Source: an uncultured Taibaiella sp.
GTDB lineage: Bacteria; Bacteroidota; Bacteroidia; Chitinophagales; Chitinophagaceae
Length of the DNA: 14,850 nt
NCBI GenBank assembly: GCA_946886975.1
Contig: CAMPJV010000023.1
Location: forward strand, 1 to 14,850
Reading direction: 5' to 3'
The notes below the pieces were generated by a model, which saw only the letters and a program-made list of their open reading frames with translations, did no database searches and had not been told where the DNA came from. Numbering within the stretch: the first letter of the stretch is position 1; every line of letters begins with the position of its first letter. Positions 14,776 to 14,850 of this stretch are shown piece by piece. The position numbers were made by a program, and so were the translations under genes.

Positions 14776-14830
14776 ACGAACACTCGACGACACTCTGACG
14801 ACACTCTGACGACACTCTGACGACACTCTG
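14776..14830 (+). repeat. 11-bp tandem repeat
   Basis: Four perfect head-to-tail copies of ACGACACTCTG at 14787-14797, 14798-14808, 14809-14819 and 14820-14830, preceded by a degenerate copy ACGAACACTCG (14776-14786). The degenerate copy can pair with CGAGGTGTTCG at 14705-14715 with one bulged G. The 11-bp period is close to one helical turn. All reading frames are short here, so it is not coding; it lies 107 bp after the antiporter stop. Confidence 0.9.
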
Positions 14831-14850
14831 CTAAGAGTCTGCTGCCAATC

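Noticed and set aside
14776..14830. Possible CRISPR array
   Set aside because: Units are 11 bp head to tail with no spacers, and there are no cas genes.

Overview
The window looks like chromosomal DNA from a Bacteroidota member, most likely Chitinophagaceae-like. The main signs are a secreted protein with a type IX secretion (T9SS) C-terminal sorting domain, an alpha/beta-fused 2-oxo acid dehydrogenase E1, families common in this phylum (DUF4468, DUF4260, short Bacteroidetes-type Crp/Fnr), few strong Shine-Dalgarno sites, and several matches to the Bacteroidetes -7 promoter element TAnnTTTG. There is no rRNA, tRNA, CRISPR array, transposase or phage gene. It reads as ordinary core and accessory chromosome rather than an island.

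Layout. Positions 96-554 (-) and 662-1828 (+) form a divergent pair of units: a NimA/PNPOx-like flavin protein against a YjlB-type cupin followed by a secreted DUF4468 protein that ends in a strong intrinsic terminator. Positions 1878-2182 hold no convincing gene, but the + strand can fold into consecutive hairpins ending in a T tract, so this may be an undescribed small RNA. At 2183-4711 (+) come a 59-residue small ORF, a pseudo-receiver protein lacking the phospho-acceptor Asp, and a 613-residue UbiD-family prFMN decarboxylase with a hairpin against its start codon. Its 3' end nearly meets that of a convergent gene set (6170 down to 4715, -): DoxX membrane protein, Crp/Fnr regulator, DUF4260 membrane protein.

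Positions 8466-6280 (-) encode a probable lipoprotein with a propeller-like look, then the T9SS-exported protein, with a terminator after it. Positions 11028-8635 (-) encode the fused E1 with its own -7 box and terminator. Upstream of it is a 150-bp patch of heptamer repeats with inverted-repeat ends. Positions 12594-11210 (-) hold an EamA/DMT transporter followed by a small GRAM/PH-like protein. A DUF1801 protein (13294-12857, -) is divergent from a CPA1-type Na+/H+ antiporter (13422-14669, +). The last 75 bases carry an 11-bp tandem repeat.

Functionally the region mixes redox and cofactor enzymes (flavin protein, UbiD, E1), envelope and export proteins, and transport and pH homeostasis. I see no single multi-gene system spanning it. 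The most unusual items are the candidate structured RNA at about 1931-2130 with the small ORF and pseudo-receiver after it, the orphan + strand terminator at 12725-12763, and the two short-period repeat tracts.
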